Notes under the pieces: model-generated
What the model was told of the DNA's origin: nothing
Database searches by the model: none
The model's input: the letters and a program-made list of their open reading frames with translations, nothing else
Shown here: positions 33,125 to 45,137 of the stretch, piece after piece
Position numbering within the stretch: the first letter of the stretch is position 1
How the letters are laid out: every line of letters starts with the position of its first letter
Source: Geminicoccaceae bacterium
Lineage (GTDB): Bacteria; Pseudomonadota; Alphaproteobacteria; Geminicoccales; Geminicoccaceae
Reading direction: 5' to 3'
Assembly (NCBI GenBank): GCA_028285265.1
Contig: JANQPX010000003.1
Span: 1 to 64,000 of the forward strand
Length of the DNA: 64,000 nucleotides
Translations under genes and position numbers: made by a program

Positions 33125-35980
33125 CTATAGGGTCAGCGCATCATTGATAAGCTTGGTCTGCTCCTTGACGTGCTGATCATGGGATCCGGTTGCTGGAGAT
33201 GGGGCGGCTTTCCGTCCAGCGAAGATCGGCCGCTTTTGATTGAAGCCGAGCTCATTGTAGACAGCCTCAAGCTTCGGCGCGACAAAGCTCCACGCTCCCA
33301 TATTGCGCGGTTCTTCCTGGCACCAAATCAGTGACACCGAACTGTTATACCGCATGAGTTCTTCGGAAAGCACCTCACTTGGGAAGGGGGCAAGTTGCTC
33401 CAACCGGACCAACGCGACCGTCTCATCCAATCCTTTTTCGGCGCGTGCGTCCTGAAGATCATAAAAGACCTTGCCGGAACACAGGATGACGCGCTCGATC
33501 TTCTCGTCAGCCCGCGATGGCTCACGCTCATACATGACGCGGTGGAAACTGCTGCCCTCTGCCATTTCGGAAAACTGCGAGGTACAACGCTTGTGACGCA
33601 GAAGCGATTTCGGCGTCATGACGATGAGTGGTTTCCGGAAGTCGCGTTTGAGCTGGCGCCGGAGCCCGTGAAAGTACGAGGCTGGCGTTGACGGATACAG
33701 CACCTGAAGATTGTCGTCGGCATACAGCTGGAGAAAGCGTTCAAGACGTGCCGAGCTGTGTTCTGGCCCTTGGCCTTCATAGCCGTGAGGAAGCAGGCAA
33801 ACGAGGCCGGACATACGTAGCCACTTCGCCTCGCCAGCTGCAATGAACTGATCAAAGTAGACTTGAGCGCCATTGCAGAAGTCGCCGAATTGCGCTTCCC
33901 AGAGTACGAGCGAGTTGGGATCTGCGAGCGAATACCCATACTCGAAACCCAGCACCCCTTCTTCTGAAAGGAAACTATCGACAACTTCGAAGATCGCTTG
34001 ATCCGACTTGATCTTGGTCAGCGGGATATGGCGTTCCTCTGTTTCCTGATCATAGAGGACCGCATGGCGTTGCGAGAACGTACCACGACCGCAGTCCTGA
34101 CCGCTCAGGCGGACGGGATGGCCTTCGACGAGAAGACTGCCAAAGGCGAGATGTTCGGCTGTAGCCCAGTCGATGTTCTCGCCAGCCTCAATGTTCTTTC
34201 GACGTTGTCCGATGATTCGTTCGAGTTTTCGGTGAATATGGTGATCGTCAGGAACCGTGGTGATCGACATCCCGATATCGCGAAGGATATCAGCACTGAC
34301 GGCGGTCGTTCCACGCTCGTAGTCGCTCGGTGCTTTGCTCAGCCCCTTCCAAGCGCCCTCTAACCAATCGGCACTATTCATCTTATAGCCGGCCGACGCA
34401 TCGAACGCTTCGTTCAGTTGGTCTTGGAAGGCTTTATGAATGGCGTTGGCTTCGTCTTCGCTGATCACTTTTTCGTCGATGAGGCGCTGGCTATAGATTT
34501 GCCGCGCTGTTGGGTGTTGGGCGATACGACGATACATCAACGGTTGCGTGAAGCTGGGCTCATCAGCCTCATTGTGACCATGGCGGCGATAGCACCAAAG
34601 GTCGATCACGACGTCTTTCTTAAACTTCTGTCGGAATTCCGAGGCCAATAAGGCAACATGCACGACGGCTTCGGGATCATCGCCATTGACGTGAAAAATC
34701 GGCGCTTGGACCGATCGTGCGACATCTGAAGGATAGGGCGATGAGCGCGCATAGGCCGGACTTGTGGTGAAGCCGATCTGATTGTTGACGATGACGTGGA
34801 TGGTGCCACCCGTGCGAAATCCTCGCAACTCCGACATCTCAAAGCCTTCGTGAACCACGCCTTGACCAGCGAAGGCGGCATCACCATGCAAAAGCAGGCC
34901 CATCACCTTGGACCGGTCTGAGTCGTCCTTTTGAGTCTGCTTGGCGCGCACCTTGCCAAGAACGACCGGGTTCACCGCCTCCAGATGGGACGGGTTCGCA
35001 GTGAGACTCAAATGCATCTTCAGATGCCCGGGAAGTTCGCGGTCTGACGATGTGCCGAGATGATACTTCACATCGCCGGATCCGAGGACATCATCGGTGA
35101 CAGTGCCACCTTGAAACTCGGCGAAGATCGCTGTGTAAGGCTTGCCCATGACGTTGGCGAGAACATTCAGGCGGCCACGATGGGGCATGCCGATGACCAT
35201 GTCATCGACACCCAGTTCTGCCGACTTTCTGATGATCGCTTCGAGCGCTGGAACCGTGCTCTCGCCACCATCAAGTCCAAAGCGCTTCGTGCCGGGAAAT
35301 TTGATATTCAAGAAGCGCTCAAACCCTTCCGCCGCGGTCAGCGACTGCAGGATCTCCTTTTTGCCCTCGGTCGTCGGTTTCAGGAGATTGTAGGATCCTT
35401 CCATCACCGCCTGAATCCAGGCTTTTTGATCCTGCTCTTGAATATGCATAAACTCGACGCCGATCTTGGCGCTGTAGGTCTGGCGGAGAATGTCGACGAT
35501 CTGACGGAGTGTCGCCTTTTCCAGGCCCAAGACATTGTCGAGAAAGAACTCGCGATCCCAATCATTCTCACCGAAGCCGTAGTTCGCCGGATCCAATTCC
35601 GGGTGAGCTTCGTTGCGACTGAGATTGAGCGGGTCGAGATCGGCAAGCAAATGGCCGCGCACGCGAAATGCACGGATCAGCATGACGATGCGCAGATGGT
35701 CGAGAATGAGCCGTTTGCTGCGTTCCCCATCCAGATCAATGACATCGGAGGGCGTCAGCCCGGACGGAGCAGACAGTGTTGACGCAGGACGTGGTTCAAG
35801 GGCCGCCTTGCTCTTCTGGAAGAGCATTTTGGTTTCGGCGCCAAGTTCGTCGAAATAGACGCGCCAACTAGCATCGATCGCCGAGGGATCCTCGAGGTAG
35901 CGACTATAGAGGTCCTCAATGAACCCCCCATTTCCGCCGTAAAGAAAAGCGCTTTCTTCAATTTCCAGACGTGTCGCCAT
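33125..35980 (-). CDS. sucA: 2-oxoglutarate dehydrogenase E1
   Basis: A 951-aa thiamine diphosphate enzyme. An N-terminal helix ([20 protein letters not shown]) is the E2-contact segment; the substrate and cofactor region includes [17 protein letters not shown] and [17 protein letters not shown], and the C-terminal part has [20 protein letters not shown] and [20 protein letters not shown]. It decarboxylates 2-oxoglutarate and passes succinyl to the lipoyl group of SucB. It lies between sucD and sucB on the minus strand. No strong ribosome binding site before the ATG. Confidence 0.97.
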   Translation of the reverse strand: MATRLEIEESAFLYGGNGGFIEDLYSRYLEDPSAIDASWRVYFDELGAETKMLFQKSKAALEPRPASTLSAPSGLTPSDVIDLDGERSKRLILDHLRIVMLIRAFRVRGHLLADLDPLNLSRNEAHPELDPANYGFGENDWDREFFLDNVLGLEKATLRQIVDILRQTYSAKIGVEFMHIQEQDQKAWIQAVMEGSYNLLKPTTEGKKEILQSLTAAEGFERFLNIKFPGTKRFGLDGGESTVPALEAIIRKSAELGVDDMVIGMPHRGRLNVLANVMGKPYTAIFAEFQGGTVTDDVLGSGDVKYHLGTSSDRELPGHLKMHLSLTANPSHLEAVNPVVLGKVRAKQTQKDDSDRSKVMGLLLHGDAAFAGQGVVHEGFEMSELRGFRTGGTIHVIVNNQIGFTTSPAYARSSPYPSDVARSVQAPIFHVNGDDPEAVVHVALLASEFRQKFKKDVVIDLWCYRRHGHNEADEPSFTQPLMYRRIAQHPTARQIYSQRLIDEKVISEDEANAIHKAFQDQLNEAFDASAGYKMNSADWLEGAWKGLSKAPSDYERGTTAVSADILRDIGMSITTVPDDHHIHRKLERIIGQRRKNIEAGENIDWATAEHLAFGSLLVEGHPVRLSGQDCGRGTFSQRHAVLYDQETEERHIPLTKIKSDQAIFEVVDSFLSEEGVLGFEYGYSLADPNSLVLWEAQFGDFCNGAQVYFDQFIAAGEAKWLRMSGLVCLLPHGYEGQGPEHSSARLERFLQLYADDNLQVLYPSTPASYFHGLRRQLKRDFRKPLIVMTPKSLLRHKRCTSQFSEMAEGSSFHRVMYEREPSRADEKIERVILCSGKVFYDLQDARAEKGLDETVALVRLEQLAPFPSEVLSEELMRYNSSVSLIWCQEEPRNMGAWSFVAPKLEAVYNELGFNQKRPIFAGRKAAPSPATGSHDQHVKEQTKLINDALTL

Positions 35981-36066
35981 CGATCAACACTACATCAGAG
36001 GTGGACGAGCCCAGCGTTATGCCTACTCTAAACAGCCTTACCTAAATAGAAATAGTTAACATTTTA

Positions 36067-36942
36067 CTATCCGCCCATCGCTTCCAGCATTGTTTTGCCG
36101 AGCGCAGCCGGACTGTCAGCGACGTGGATATTGGCATCGCGCATGGCCGCCATCTTTTCCTCGGCACCGCCTTTGCCGCCTGCAATGATGGCACCGGCAT
36201 GTCCCATGCGGCGGCCAGGCGGGGCCGTACGTCCGGCAATGAAGCCCACCACCGGTTTTTTGGTGCCTGTCGATTTCAAGAAGGCTGCGCCGTCCTCTTC
36301 TGCCGTTCCGCCGATCTCGCCAATCATGACGATGCCCTCAGTCTCGGGGTCTTCAACGAACATCTGGAGGCAATCGACGAAGTTCGTACCGTTGACGGGG
36401 TCGCCACCAATGCCAATGCAGGTGGTCTGACCAAGCCCGGTTGCGGTGGTTTGTGCAACGGCCTCATAGGTCAGTGTTCCTGACCGGGACACGATCCCAA
36501 TTTTGCCGCGCTGATGGATATGCCCAGGCATGATCCCGATTTTGCAGCCATCAGGGGTAATGACCCCTGGGCAGTTAGGCCCGATGAGCCGCGATGATGA
36601 GCCCGTCAGCACGCGCTTGACCTTGACCATATCAAGGACAGGGATGCCCTCAGTGATGCAGACGATCAAGGGGACATGTGCGTCGATGGCTTCGAGGATA
36701 GCATCGGCGGCAAACGCGGCCGGGACATAGATGACCGACGCATCGGCTCCCGTCTCTTTGACAGCATCGGCAACGGTGTCGAAGACCGGCAGGCCAAGAT
36801 GTGTCGTTCCGCCTTTACCCGGCGTGACACCGCCCACCATCTTCGTCCCGTAAGCGATCGCCTGCTCGGAATGAAATGTCCCCTGCGCGCCGGTGAAGCC
36901 TTGGCAGATGACCTTAGTGTCCTTATCGATCAAAACCGACAT
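36067..36942 (-). CDS. sucD: Succinyl-CoA synthetase alpha subunit
   Basis: A 291-aa CoA-binding subunit: [20 protein letters not shown] near the start, [15 protein letters not shown], and the phospho-histidine loop [17 protein letters not shown] near residue 243. Its ATG overlaps the sucC stop (TGATG), so the subunits are translationally coupled. Converts succinyl-CoA to succinate with formation of ATP or GTP. Confidence 0.97.
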   Translation of the reverse strand: MSVLIDKDTKVICQGFTGAQGTFHSEQAIAYGTKMVGGVTPGKGGTTHLGLPVFDTVADAVKETGADASVIYVPAAFAADAILEAIDAHVPLIVCITEGIPVLDMVKVKRVLTGSSSRLIGPNCPGVITPDGCKIGIMPGHIHQRGKIGIVSRSGTLTYEAVAQTTATGLGQTTCIGIGGDPVNGTNFVDCLQMFVEDPETEGIVMIGEIGGTAEEDGAAFLKSTGTKKPVVGFIAGRTAPPGRRMGHAGAIIAGGKGGAEEKMAAMRDANIHVADSPAALGKTMLEAMGG

Positions 36943-38111
36943 CAGGCAGCCTTCTTTACAGCGTTGACGATTTTCTCAGCGGCATCGGCAAGATCGCTTG
37001 CCGCCGTGATGGCAAGACCCGAGTCATTGAGGATCTGCTTGCCAAGTTCAACATTGGTGCCTTCCAGTCGAACGACGAGTGGAACGCCCACATTCACCTC
37101 ACGTGCGGCAGCGACGACGCCTTCAGCGATCACGTCACAACGCATGATGCCGCCAAAGATGTTGACGAGCACGCCTTCGACCTTGGGATCCGATAGAAGA
37201 AGCTTAAACGCAGCCGTCACCCGCTCCTTGGTAGCACCGCCGCCGACATCGAGAAAATTGGCTGGTGAACTTCCATAGAGCTTGATGATGTCCATCGTTG
37301 CCATGGCAAGGCCGGCACCGTTGACCATGCAGCCAATGCTACCGTCGAGCTTGATGTAGTTGAGATCGTGCCGGCTTGCCTCGATCTCATGGGGATCCTC
37401 TTCATCAAGATCTCGAAGCTCAGCAATGCGAGGTTGGCGATAGAGCGCATTGCTATCGAAGTTCATCTTGGCATCGAGCGCCACCAGATCGCCATCGCCG
37501 GTGACAACGAGCGGGTTGATCTCGACCAAGGAGACATCGCGTTCGATCACGGCGCGATAAAGGCCGCTCATGAAAGCGACCGCCTTGTTGACTTGCTTAC
37601 CTTCGAGGCCAAGGCTGAACGCGATCTGCCGACCATGAAACGACTGAAAGCCAATCGCGGGATCAATACTGACCATGGTGATTTTTTCGGGCGTCTTCGC
37701 GGCAACCTCTTCGATGTCCATGCCGCCCTCAGTCGAGGCCATGAACGTCACCTGCGAACTTTCGCGGTCGATCACCATGCCGAGATAGAGCTCACGGGCA
37801 ATGTCACAGCCATCCTCGACGAAAAGGCGTCGCACTTCTTTGCCCTCGGGCCCGGTTTGGTGGGTAACCAGGGTCATCCCGAGCATGTCTTCGGCGACCT
37901 GGCGGACTTCTTCGACGGATTTCGCCAACTTGACGCCGCCGCCTTTGCCACGGCCGCCTGCATGGATTTGCGCCTTGACCACCCAGACCGGTCCGCCGAG
38001 TTTCTTCGCAGCCGCTTCGGCCTCTTCGGGGGTGTAGGCGACTTGGCCGCGTAGGACGCTGACGCCATACTCCTTTAAGAGCGCTTTGGCCTGATACTCA
38101 TGAATATTCAT
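36942..38111 (-). CDS. sucC: Succinyl-CoA synthetase beta subunit
   Basis: ATP-grasp subunit of 389 aa beginning [37 protein letters not shown] is the nucleotide-binding loop, [20 protein letters not shown] the metal site, and [20 protein letters not shown] the C-terminal CoA-ligase domain. A GGGGG stretch precedes the ATG. It is the second gene of the operon, after mdh. Confidence 0.97.
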   Translation of the reverse strand: MNIHEYQAKALLKEYGVSVLRGQVAYTPEEAEAAAKKLGGPVWVVKAQIHAGGRGKGGGVKLAKSVEEVRQVAEDMLGMTLVTHQTGPEGKEVRRLFVEDGCDIARELYLGMVIDRESSQVTFMASTEGGMDIEEVAAKTPEKITMVSIDPAIGFQSFHGRQIAFSLGLEGKQVNKAVAFMSGLYRAVIERDVSLVEINPLVVTGDGDLVALDAKMNFDSNALYRQPRIAELRDLDEEDPHEIEASRHDLNYIKLDGSIGCMVNGAGLAMATMDIIKLYGSSPANFLDVGGGATKERVTAAFKLLLSDPKVEGVLVNIFGGIMRCDVIAEGVVAAAREVNVGVPLVVRLEGTNVELGKQILNDSGLAITAASDLADAAEKIVNAVKKAA

Positions 38112-38189
38112 CGATCCCCCTATTTTCCGGGATAATCTGGCGTGACCGCACGCTGACGTTCCATGACAACGACATCCAGCGGCGATGCA

Positions 38190-39287
<1,098 letters not shown>

Positions 39288-42044
39288 CTAAGTGATGACC
39301 GTGCCGTTGCTCGCCGCTTCTTCGACGGTGGTGACACCGACCGGATCAACCAGGGTGACATAAGGTATGAACGCCGCTTCGCTTCCGGAGCCATCGACAT
39401 CCACACTGACTTCAATATTGTTGCCAACCTGCTCGAAACGAATGAAGTCCTCGACACTTCCGGACCCGTCATCATTGCCGAGAAGGTCGCTGAAATTCAG
39501 CACATCGCCCTCACTTGCATTGAAACCTTCGATACGATCGCCCCGTTCGGTAATGGAGAAATAGCGGTGCTCATCTGCGCCATCGCCGCCATTGATAACG
39601 TCAGCCCCGGGGCCGCCAATCAAAACGTCGTTACCACCGTCACCGAAGAGGAAGTCATCGCCTAAGCCGCCGTCGAGGATGTCATTGCCGCTATCACCGA
39701 ACAGGCTGTCATTACCACCGCGGCCAGCAATGGCGTTGTCGACGCCATTGGTGCCAGCAAGAGTGTCGTCACCCTCCGTGCCGATATCGGCAGTCAGGTC
39801 TGTGGGGGTTATGGTGACGACTTCGGTGTTGCTGGGATTGCCAGCCTCGTCGACGACCTGAATGCTGACCTCTCGTTCGGCATCACCGTTGCCGAAGCCA
39901 AACTGGAGCCCGCGAAGAGCCTCCTGATAGTCCTCAATGGAGGCGGTTCCCTCGAGAAGCAGACGACCATTGCTGCCATCTTCAACCAACGTGATTCCCG
40001 TACCGTCGAGGGACGAAGTGAGCGACAGGGTGTCGCCTGACGAAGCACCATCCGCGACTTCGATCACAGCGCGGATCAAATTCGTATCGTCGGCGTCGTC
40101 AATCGTCGCATCGAGCGCAATGTCGACATTGATGAAGGGAAGGCTGGGGACAGTGCCGGGAATCGGTAGGACGTCGATCACCGTGTCGTTGAAGTCGTTG
40201 TCCCCATGGCCGAGTTCAACGTCCTCAAACGCGATGCTGATGCCGGCGCCGTCATCGGCAAGCCCTGAAATCGCTTGGGCCTTGCCGTTCGGGTTGAGAT
40301 GGTTGGTATTGCCGTCGGTCAGATCCGCATCGACGGCATGATAGACGTTGATGTCAACGGGTTGGTCATTGGCGATGAAGGTCGGTGGCTCCGAATCGAA
40401 CACCGTCGCGATATCACCATCGTCATTTTGGAAGGCCAGGACCTCGTCCCCCTGGAACTGATCATCGCGGCCGCCATCGACAACGAGAAAGACACCAAAC
40501 TTGGCGCCTGGCTCCAGCTGTTGATCGGGATAGAGTTCGCTCAACAACACTTGATCCCCCTTGCTGAGGGGGCCGCCGCCGGGGCGAATGAAAGCGTGGG
40601 ATTGATTCCCGTTTTCGTCGATGATCGGGTCGGCATGCTCGACCGCAAGAAAGACGATTTTCGGGTCGAGCATCTCCCCATTTTCGCCGATCAGATAGAC
40701 ACCAACACTGTTTTGGAAGAGGGCGATTTCGTCCCTGAAGATGATCGCTGCGTCGCCGCCATCACCAATCACCAGGTTCCGACCGTCGACGCCATTGATT
40801 CTCGATGCGGCAACGTCGCGCGCTTCGGCGAGGTCGGGCAGAGCCGGTGCGTTGACGAAGTTGGTGGTACTCGATGTGACTTCGCCAATCTCGACCGAGA
40901 TCGAGGCGTTGATGCTGACGGTGGGCGGCTGATTGGTTGGCTCTCCTGGATCAACCGGATCGACCGGATCATCTGGATCTTCTGGAATAACCGGCTCGGC
41001 AGCATTGATATCATCGCCGGCCGGCGACAGCTGTGAGTCGAGCGGGCTGTCGAGGATGATCTCTGGCGTGCTGAACGCGAGCGCGGTTGGTGCTTGCGGC
41101 CCGATGGCATCTGGACCTTCACCGATCGACCCAGCGTCATAGGGTGAGAAGCCGGCGCCACCGCCATGGGCCTCGCCCCCGGCCGCTGGTTGGAGCAACA
41201 ACGCTTCATCCGACAGGGCGACCTCAGCGATTTGAACCGACGATCCGACTTCATCGGCATTGAGCGCCTGCGCCAGCAACCGTTCACCCGCCACGGGAAG
41301 ACTGCCATCGATCGACAATGTCACCGGCGTAGGGTCCGCCGATGCCGCGACAAAGCCCTCGAGGAAAATCATGCGGCCGTCGCCCGAAATCATCAAAAGG
41401 CCGCCATCGACATTGAGAAACTTGGCTTGAATAAAGCTCGGGTCTTGCACCACGATTTGCTGACCGGCCACGGCCGTGACCTGGACCCGCTGGCCGGGTT
41501 CCGGTGGGTCGACCACCACTTGGCCACCGTGAAGGCGTGCGATATCCAGGGCCATGCCGTCGACACATGTCCGCGCAACACCGGCAAGCTCGATGGGGCC
41601 TGCATTGGCGAGCACCGGTTCAGCAAGCACACCGCCTTCAGGATTGACGAACACATGCGCTTTGGCGTCGCTGGTTTCGCCATTCGCATCTTGGACGACA
41701 TAGCGGATTTCCTGGTGCCCTGGCTGGTCCGGGGCGAAGGTGATCGTGCCATCTTGAGCGATCTCGGCCTGTCCGCTGGCTGGCTGCGACACCGCGAGAA
41801 TTTCAAGATCTTGCGTTTGTCCACCCTGATCATTCTGCAAAACCGGCAGACGAAGGACCGTCTGCTGATCGGTGACCGCGCAATCATTAGCGGCTGCGAG
41901 AAACGCATTCCCTTGAGACTCGGTTCCCGGAGTCGTCACGCCGGTACCCTGCTCTTGCTGTTCGGATTGTGCGTGGACGCCCGGAAAATCAGTTCGCTCA
42001 CTTCCTTCATTGGCGGCAAGCGAATTCTCAAGGTTTCTCGCCAT
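39288..42044 (-). CDS. RTX/DUF4114 protein, probable type I secretion substrate
   Basis: A 918-aa acidic protein without N-terminal signal peptide. About residues 75-130 look like a cadherin/Ig-like repeat (AEIAQDGTITFAPDQPGHQE). A linker of DP repeats (PEDPDDPVDPVDPGEP) lies near residue 360. Residues about 480-640 form a DUF4114 region (GAKFGVFLVVDGGRDD, GHGDNDFNDTVIDV). RTX calcium repeats follow from about 780 (GGNDSLFGDSGNDILDGG and similar), then a C-terminal block (GADEHRYFSITERGDRIEGF to the end) like that of type I secreted proteins. A surface or secreted adhesin is likely. No type I transporter genes are in the window. AAAGGAGTC precedes the ATG. Confidence 0.88.
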   Translation of the reverse strand: MARNLENSLAANEGSERTDFPGVHAQSEQQEQGTGVTTPGTESQGNAFLAAANDCAVTDQQTVLRLPVLQNDQGGQTQDLEILAVSQPASGQAEIAQDGTITFAPDQPGHQEIRYVVQDANGETSDAKAHVFVNPEGGVLAEPVLANAGPIELAGVARTCVDGMALDIARLHGGQVVVDPPEPGQRVQVTAVAGQQIVVQDPSFIQAKFLNVDGGLLMISGDGRMIFLEGFVAASADPTPVTLSIDGSLPVAGERLLAQALNADEVGSSVQIAEVALSDEALLLQPAAGGEAHGGGAGFSPYDAGSIGEGPDAIGPQAPTALAFSTPEIILDSPLDSQLSPAGDDINAAEPVIPEDPDDPVDPVDPGEPTNQPPTVSINASISVEIGEVTSSTTNFVNAPALPDLAEARDVAASRINGVDGRNLVIGDGGDAAIIFRDEIALFQNSVGVYLIGENGEMLDPKIVFLAVEHADPIIDENGNQSHAFIRPGGGPLSKGDQVLLSELYPDQQLEPGAKFGVFLVVDGGRDDQFQGDEVLAFQNDDGDIATVFDSEPPTFIANDQPVDINVYHAVDADLTDGNTNHLNPNGKAQAISGLADDGAGISIAFEDVELGHGDNDFNDTVIDVLPIPGTVPSLPFINVDIALDATIDDADDTNLIRAVIEVADGASSGDTLSLTSSLDGTGITLVEDGSNGRLLLEGTASIEDYQEALRGLQFGFGNGDAEREVSIQVVDEAGNPSNTEVVTITPTDLTADIGTEGDDTLAGTNGVDNAIAGRGGNDSLFGDSGNDILDGGLGDDFLFGDGGNDVLIGGPGADVINGGDGADEHRYFSITERGDRIEGFNASEGDVLNFSDLLGNDDGSGSVEDFIRFEQVGNNIEVSVDVDGSGSEAAFIPYVTLVDPVGVTTVEEAASNGTVIT

Positions 42045-42218
42045 AAAAGACTCCTTTGGGTGAACGTGAGGATATCCCCGACGGTTCCCTCAAAATTTCT
42101 TTTACGCGAGCTTTGTTACCTAAATTTTAATTTACGTCGTTTATCAGAACAATTCATACGCACGCTGTTATGAAGTATCATAGTACGCATAAAGGATGAT
42201 CATGGATCAGCTGGCCTC

Positions 42219-42833
42219 ATGATTCGAAAAACCATGCGGGTAGGCGAGGTTCGCACCTCGATTAAGTTAGAACAGGAATTCTGGACTTACTTAAAAGAGG
42301 TCGCAGACGGTCGCACCATTCGGTTGTCGCGCTTGGTCAATGACATTGCCGATGCGACGCCGGAACGCACCAATCTCGCGTCGACGTTAAGAACGTTCGC
42401 GTTAATTCACGCTCAACTCAGAGCACAGAGCCTGGACCAAGATCTGGAAAAGCTGAAGCTTGCGGGCAACAGCGCTGATCTAACCCGTGTGCTTGATGCC
42501 TGCCCGATGCCGTGTCTCTTGCTGTCGAACGAACGTGAGGTCAGGCGTGTGAACCATGCCTTCGTTGCCTGGTTGAACATCGATCCTCAGGCCATGCTGG
42601 GACAAAGGCTGGACAACCTGATGATCTTGCGTGGTCCGGGTATGAACACCATGTGGCAGCGCATTTTCGAGCAGGGTTCGCGCGAAGAGCGCTTCAACGC
42701 GACCTATGTGTCCCCGGGCCGGGTGCGTACGTCGCAAGCGACCGCGATTGGGCTCGCGCGCAACGATGAAACCAAGCAGCAGCTGGCCTGCATGGTGATT
42801 TTCGAAACCTTGTCAGGTCGGGACTCCGCTTAA
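42219..42833 (+). CDS. Ribbon-helix-helix / PAS-like protein
   Basis: Residues about 9-45 (EVRTSIKLEQEFWTYLKEVA, then SRLVNDIADAT) match the RHH_4 ribbon-helix-helix domain, a small DNA-binding or dimerising fold. From about residue 88 a PAS-like domain follows: LDACPMPCLLLSNEREVRRV, NHAFVAWLNIDPQAMLGQRL and TSQATAIGLARNDETKQQ. The fusion looks like a one-component sensor-regulator. It diverges from the RTX gene across about 175 bases of AT-rich DNA, so control of that gene is plausible. The bound signal is unknown. Confidence 0.75.
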   Translation: MIRKTMRVGEVRTSIKLEQEFWTYLKEVADGRTIRLSRLVNDIADATPERTNLASTLRTFALIHAQLRAQSLDQDLEKLKLAGNSADLTRVLDACPMPCLLLSNEREVRRVNHAFVAWLNIDPQAMLGQRLDNLMILRGPGMNTMWQRIFEQGSREERFNATYVSPGRVRTSQATAIGLARNDETKQQLACMVIFETLSGRDSA

Positions 42834-42932
42834 TCGAATCGGACTGTCTGACCGAAGGACATCGATTTGTTCCTCTGGTGAACCCTTGGGTTCGCGCTTA
42901 TGACTGTTACGCCAACAGTCTGGAGGGGATCG

Positions 42933-43940
42933 ATGAAGGCCATACGGTTTGGCGTAATCAGTACGGCGAAGATTGGGCTCGAACGAGTCATTCCGGCAAT
43001 GCAGAACAGCGATGGTGTTCGGATCGACGCCATCGCCTCGCGTCATCTTGACCGAGCCAAGGAGGCTGCGGCACGGTTTGGCATCGAGAAAGCCTATGGC
43101 AGCTATGACGAGCTGTTCGCCGATCCAGAGATCGAGGCGGTCTACAACCCACTGCCGAATCACCTTCACGTGCCGGTCTCAATCCAGGCCGCTAAGGCCG
43201 GCAAACATGTGCTTTGCGAAAAACCGATCGCGTTGGACGCTGCAGAGGCGCAACGCTTGGTTCAGGCGCGCGACGCGACAGGGGGCGTCATCGCCGAAGC
43301 TTTTATGGTGCGTCATCATCCCCAATGGCACCATGTGCGGCAGCTGATTCAAAGCGGACGTATCGGTCAACTTCGCGCCATCCAAGCTGTGTTCAGCTAC
43401 ATGAACCGGGATCCTGAGAATGTTCGCAACAAAGCCGACATCGGCGGTGGCGGGATTTATGATATCGGTTGCTATCCCATCGTGACGTCGCGGTTTTTGT
43501 TCGAAAGTGAGCCGGTCCGCGCCCTTGCCTTGATTGAGCGCGATCCTGATTTCCAAACAGATCGTCTCGCCTCGGCGACCCTGCATTTTCCTGAAGGCCA
43601 GGCCCAGTTCATCTGCTCGACCCAGCTTGTGCCACAGCAGCGATGTCAGATCTTCGGCACCGAAGGGCGAATCGAGCTTGACCTTCCCTTTACGCCCTTG
43701 GAAAGCGAAACATCGCGGATCGTGATCGACAATGGCAACCATCGTGGTTTTGGCGGGGCTGACGAGATCACCTTCGATGATGTTAACCAATACACCCTAC
43801 AAGGCGAGCATTTTGCGCGAGTCATTCGAGGCGAGGCCACGCTTGACTTTCCACTCGAGGATGCCGTCAACAATATGGCCGTCATCGACGCGCTTTACCG
43901 ATCAGGAGAGAGTGGCGGTTGGGAAAACATCCGGATTTGA
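42933..43940 (+). CDS. Gfo/Idh/MocA-family oxidoreductase
   Basis: NAD(P)-dependent dehydrogenase of 335 aa: VISTAKIGLERVIPAM is a variant dinucleotide motif (GxxSTAxIG), HVLCEKPIALDAAEAQRL near residue 90 holds the conserved EKP, and GGGGIYDIGCYPI gives the catalytic aspartate/tyrosine region. It resembles trans-1,2-dihydrobenzene-1,2-diol or xylose dehydrogenase-type members; the sugar substrate is unknown. GGAGGGG before ATG 42933 favours that start over the GTG-like upstream frame at 42900. The ABC ATPase gene follows 5 bases after the stop. Confidence 0.9.
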   Translation: MKAIRFGVISTAKIGLERVIPAMQNSDGVRIDAIASRHLDRAKEAAARFGIEKAYGSYDELFADPEIEAVYNPLPNHLHVPVSIQAAKAGKHVLCEKPIALDAAEAQRLVQARDATGGVIAEAFMVRHHPQWHHVRQLIQSGRIGQLRAIQAVFSYMNRDPENVRNKADIGGGGIYDIGCYPIVTSRFLFESEPVRALALIERDPDFQTDRLASATLHFPEGQAQFICSTQLVPQQRCQIFGTEGRIELDLPFTPLESETSRIVIDNGNHRGFGGADEITFDDVNQYTLQGEHFARVIRGEATLDFPLEDAVNNMAVIDALYRSGESGGWENIRI

Positions 43941-43945
43941 CTGAG

Positions 43946-44995
43946 ATGAAGGCTGCCGACGTGTTATCGCCCGGGCTGCCGAACGACATCGCCGCCCGTT
44001 ATGGCACACCTGATCTTGCCCTCGAGATCAAGGCGCTCGCCAAAACCTATGCCGGTAAGAAGAAGCAGGAGCCGAAGGAAGCACTCAAAGGCATCGATCT
44101 CAATATCCGTCGTGGCTCGATCTTTGGCCTTCTCGGACCGAATGGTGCTGGGAAGTCAACGATGATCAACATTCTCGCCGGCCTCGTGGTCAAGACATCC
44201 GGTTCGGCGCGCATCTGGGGGTTCGATATCGATGTCAATCCGAGACGAGCAAGACGATCCATCGGCGTTGTGCCCCAAGAACTGAATCTTGATGCGTTCT
44301 TTACGCCGCGCGAGACGCTCGACATTCAAGCTGGGCTTTACGGTGTGCCCAAGAACGAGCGCCGCGTGATGGATGTGCTTGAGGCGGTTGGTCTTGCCGA
44401 TAAGGCGGACGCTTATGCGCGAAGCCTATCCGGCGGCATGCGGCGACGGCTGCTGGTTGCCAAGGCGTTGATCCACCAACCACCCGTCGTAATCCTCGAT
44501 GAACCAACGGCTGGAGTTGATGTCGATTTGAGGCGCACCCTTTGGGCACATATGCGTGCGTTGAATGAACGAGGCGTGACGGTCGTGCTGACGACTCATT
44601 ATCTCGAAGAAGCCGAGGAGATGTGCGACGAGATTGCCATTATTGACCAAGGCCGCCTTGTCGCCTGCGGCGAGACGAAGAGTCTCGTGCAGAAACTGGA
44701 TGAGAAAACGCTCAGGGTGACCATGATCGATCCAGTCGAAAGCCTACCAGAACCACTTCGGCAACGCGGTGCCGTCTTGGTTGGGCCGCATCATCTGGAG
44801 ATTCATTATCGTCCGAGCCAGGCATTGGTCGGTGACCTCTTGGATGTCATCAGCAAGAGTGGCCTGAAAATTCGTGATCTCGCAACGATTGAAGCCGATT
44901 TGGAAGAACTCTTCTTGCGGCTGACCGGCAGCGACAGCACGGAAGATATGCAAAGCCGCAATCCCGAGGCTTCCGCTCGCAATGATGGTCCTTAG
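43946..44995 (+). CDS. ABC-2 type exporter ATPase without a partner permease
   Basis: ATPase of the CcmA/NatA/YadG type: Walker A GPNGAGKSTMIN, Q-loop VVPQELNLDAFFTPRETLDI, signature LSGGMRRRLL, Walker B VVILDEPTAGVDVDL, H-loop TTHYLEEAEEM. In YadG-like systems an ABC-2 permease gene follows directly; here the next plus-strand gene is the sigma factor over 1 kb away, and a minus-strand lipoprotein intervenes. The permease must be elsewhere or lost. TTG 43919, overlapping the oxidoreductase, is an alternative start. Lies in an operon with that dehydrogenase. Confidence 0.9.
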   Translation: MKAADVLSPGLPNDIAARYGTPDLALEIKALAKTYAGKKKQEPKEALKGIDLNIRRGSIFGLLGPNGAGKSTMINILAGLVVKTSGSARIWGFDIDVNPRRARRSIGVVPQELNLDAFFTPRETLDIQAGLYGVPKNERRVMDVLEAVGLADKADAYARSLSGGMRRRLLVAKALIHQPPVVILDEPTAGVDVDLRRTLWAHMRALNERGVTVVLTTHYLEEAEEMCDEIAIIDQGRLVACGETKSLVQKLDEKTLRVTMIDPVESLPEPLRQRGAVLVGPHHLEIHYRPSQALVGDLLDVISKSGLKIRDLATIEADLEELFLRLTGSDSTEDMQSRNPEASARNDGP

Positions 44996-45137
44996 GCAAT
45001 GTGATTCTGCCTGCTGTTCAGCGATGATAAGCCAACGCCACGGTGCAGGCTTCGCCTGAGCGCGGTCATCGAGTGGGCAGTCGCGCAGCTCCGGCGCTTT
45101 GGAAAGAGCTGCGATGCGTTGCCGTCGAGCTGACTTG

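Noticed and set aside
32317..33147. A 276-codon plus-strand frame
   Set aside because: Antisense of the sucB lipoyl domain and Ala/Pro linkers.
40275..42173. Long plus-strand frames antisense to the RTX gene
   Set aside because: No ribosome binding sites or domains; explained by the GC-rich third positions of the RTX gene.
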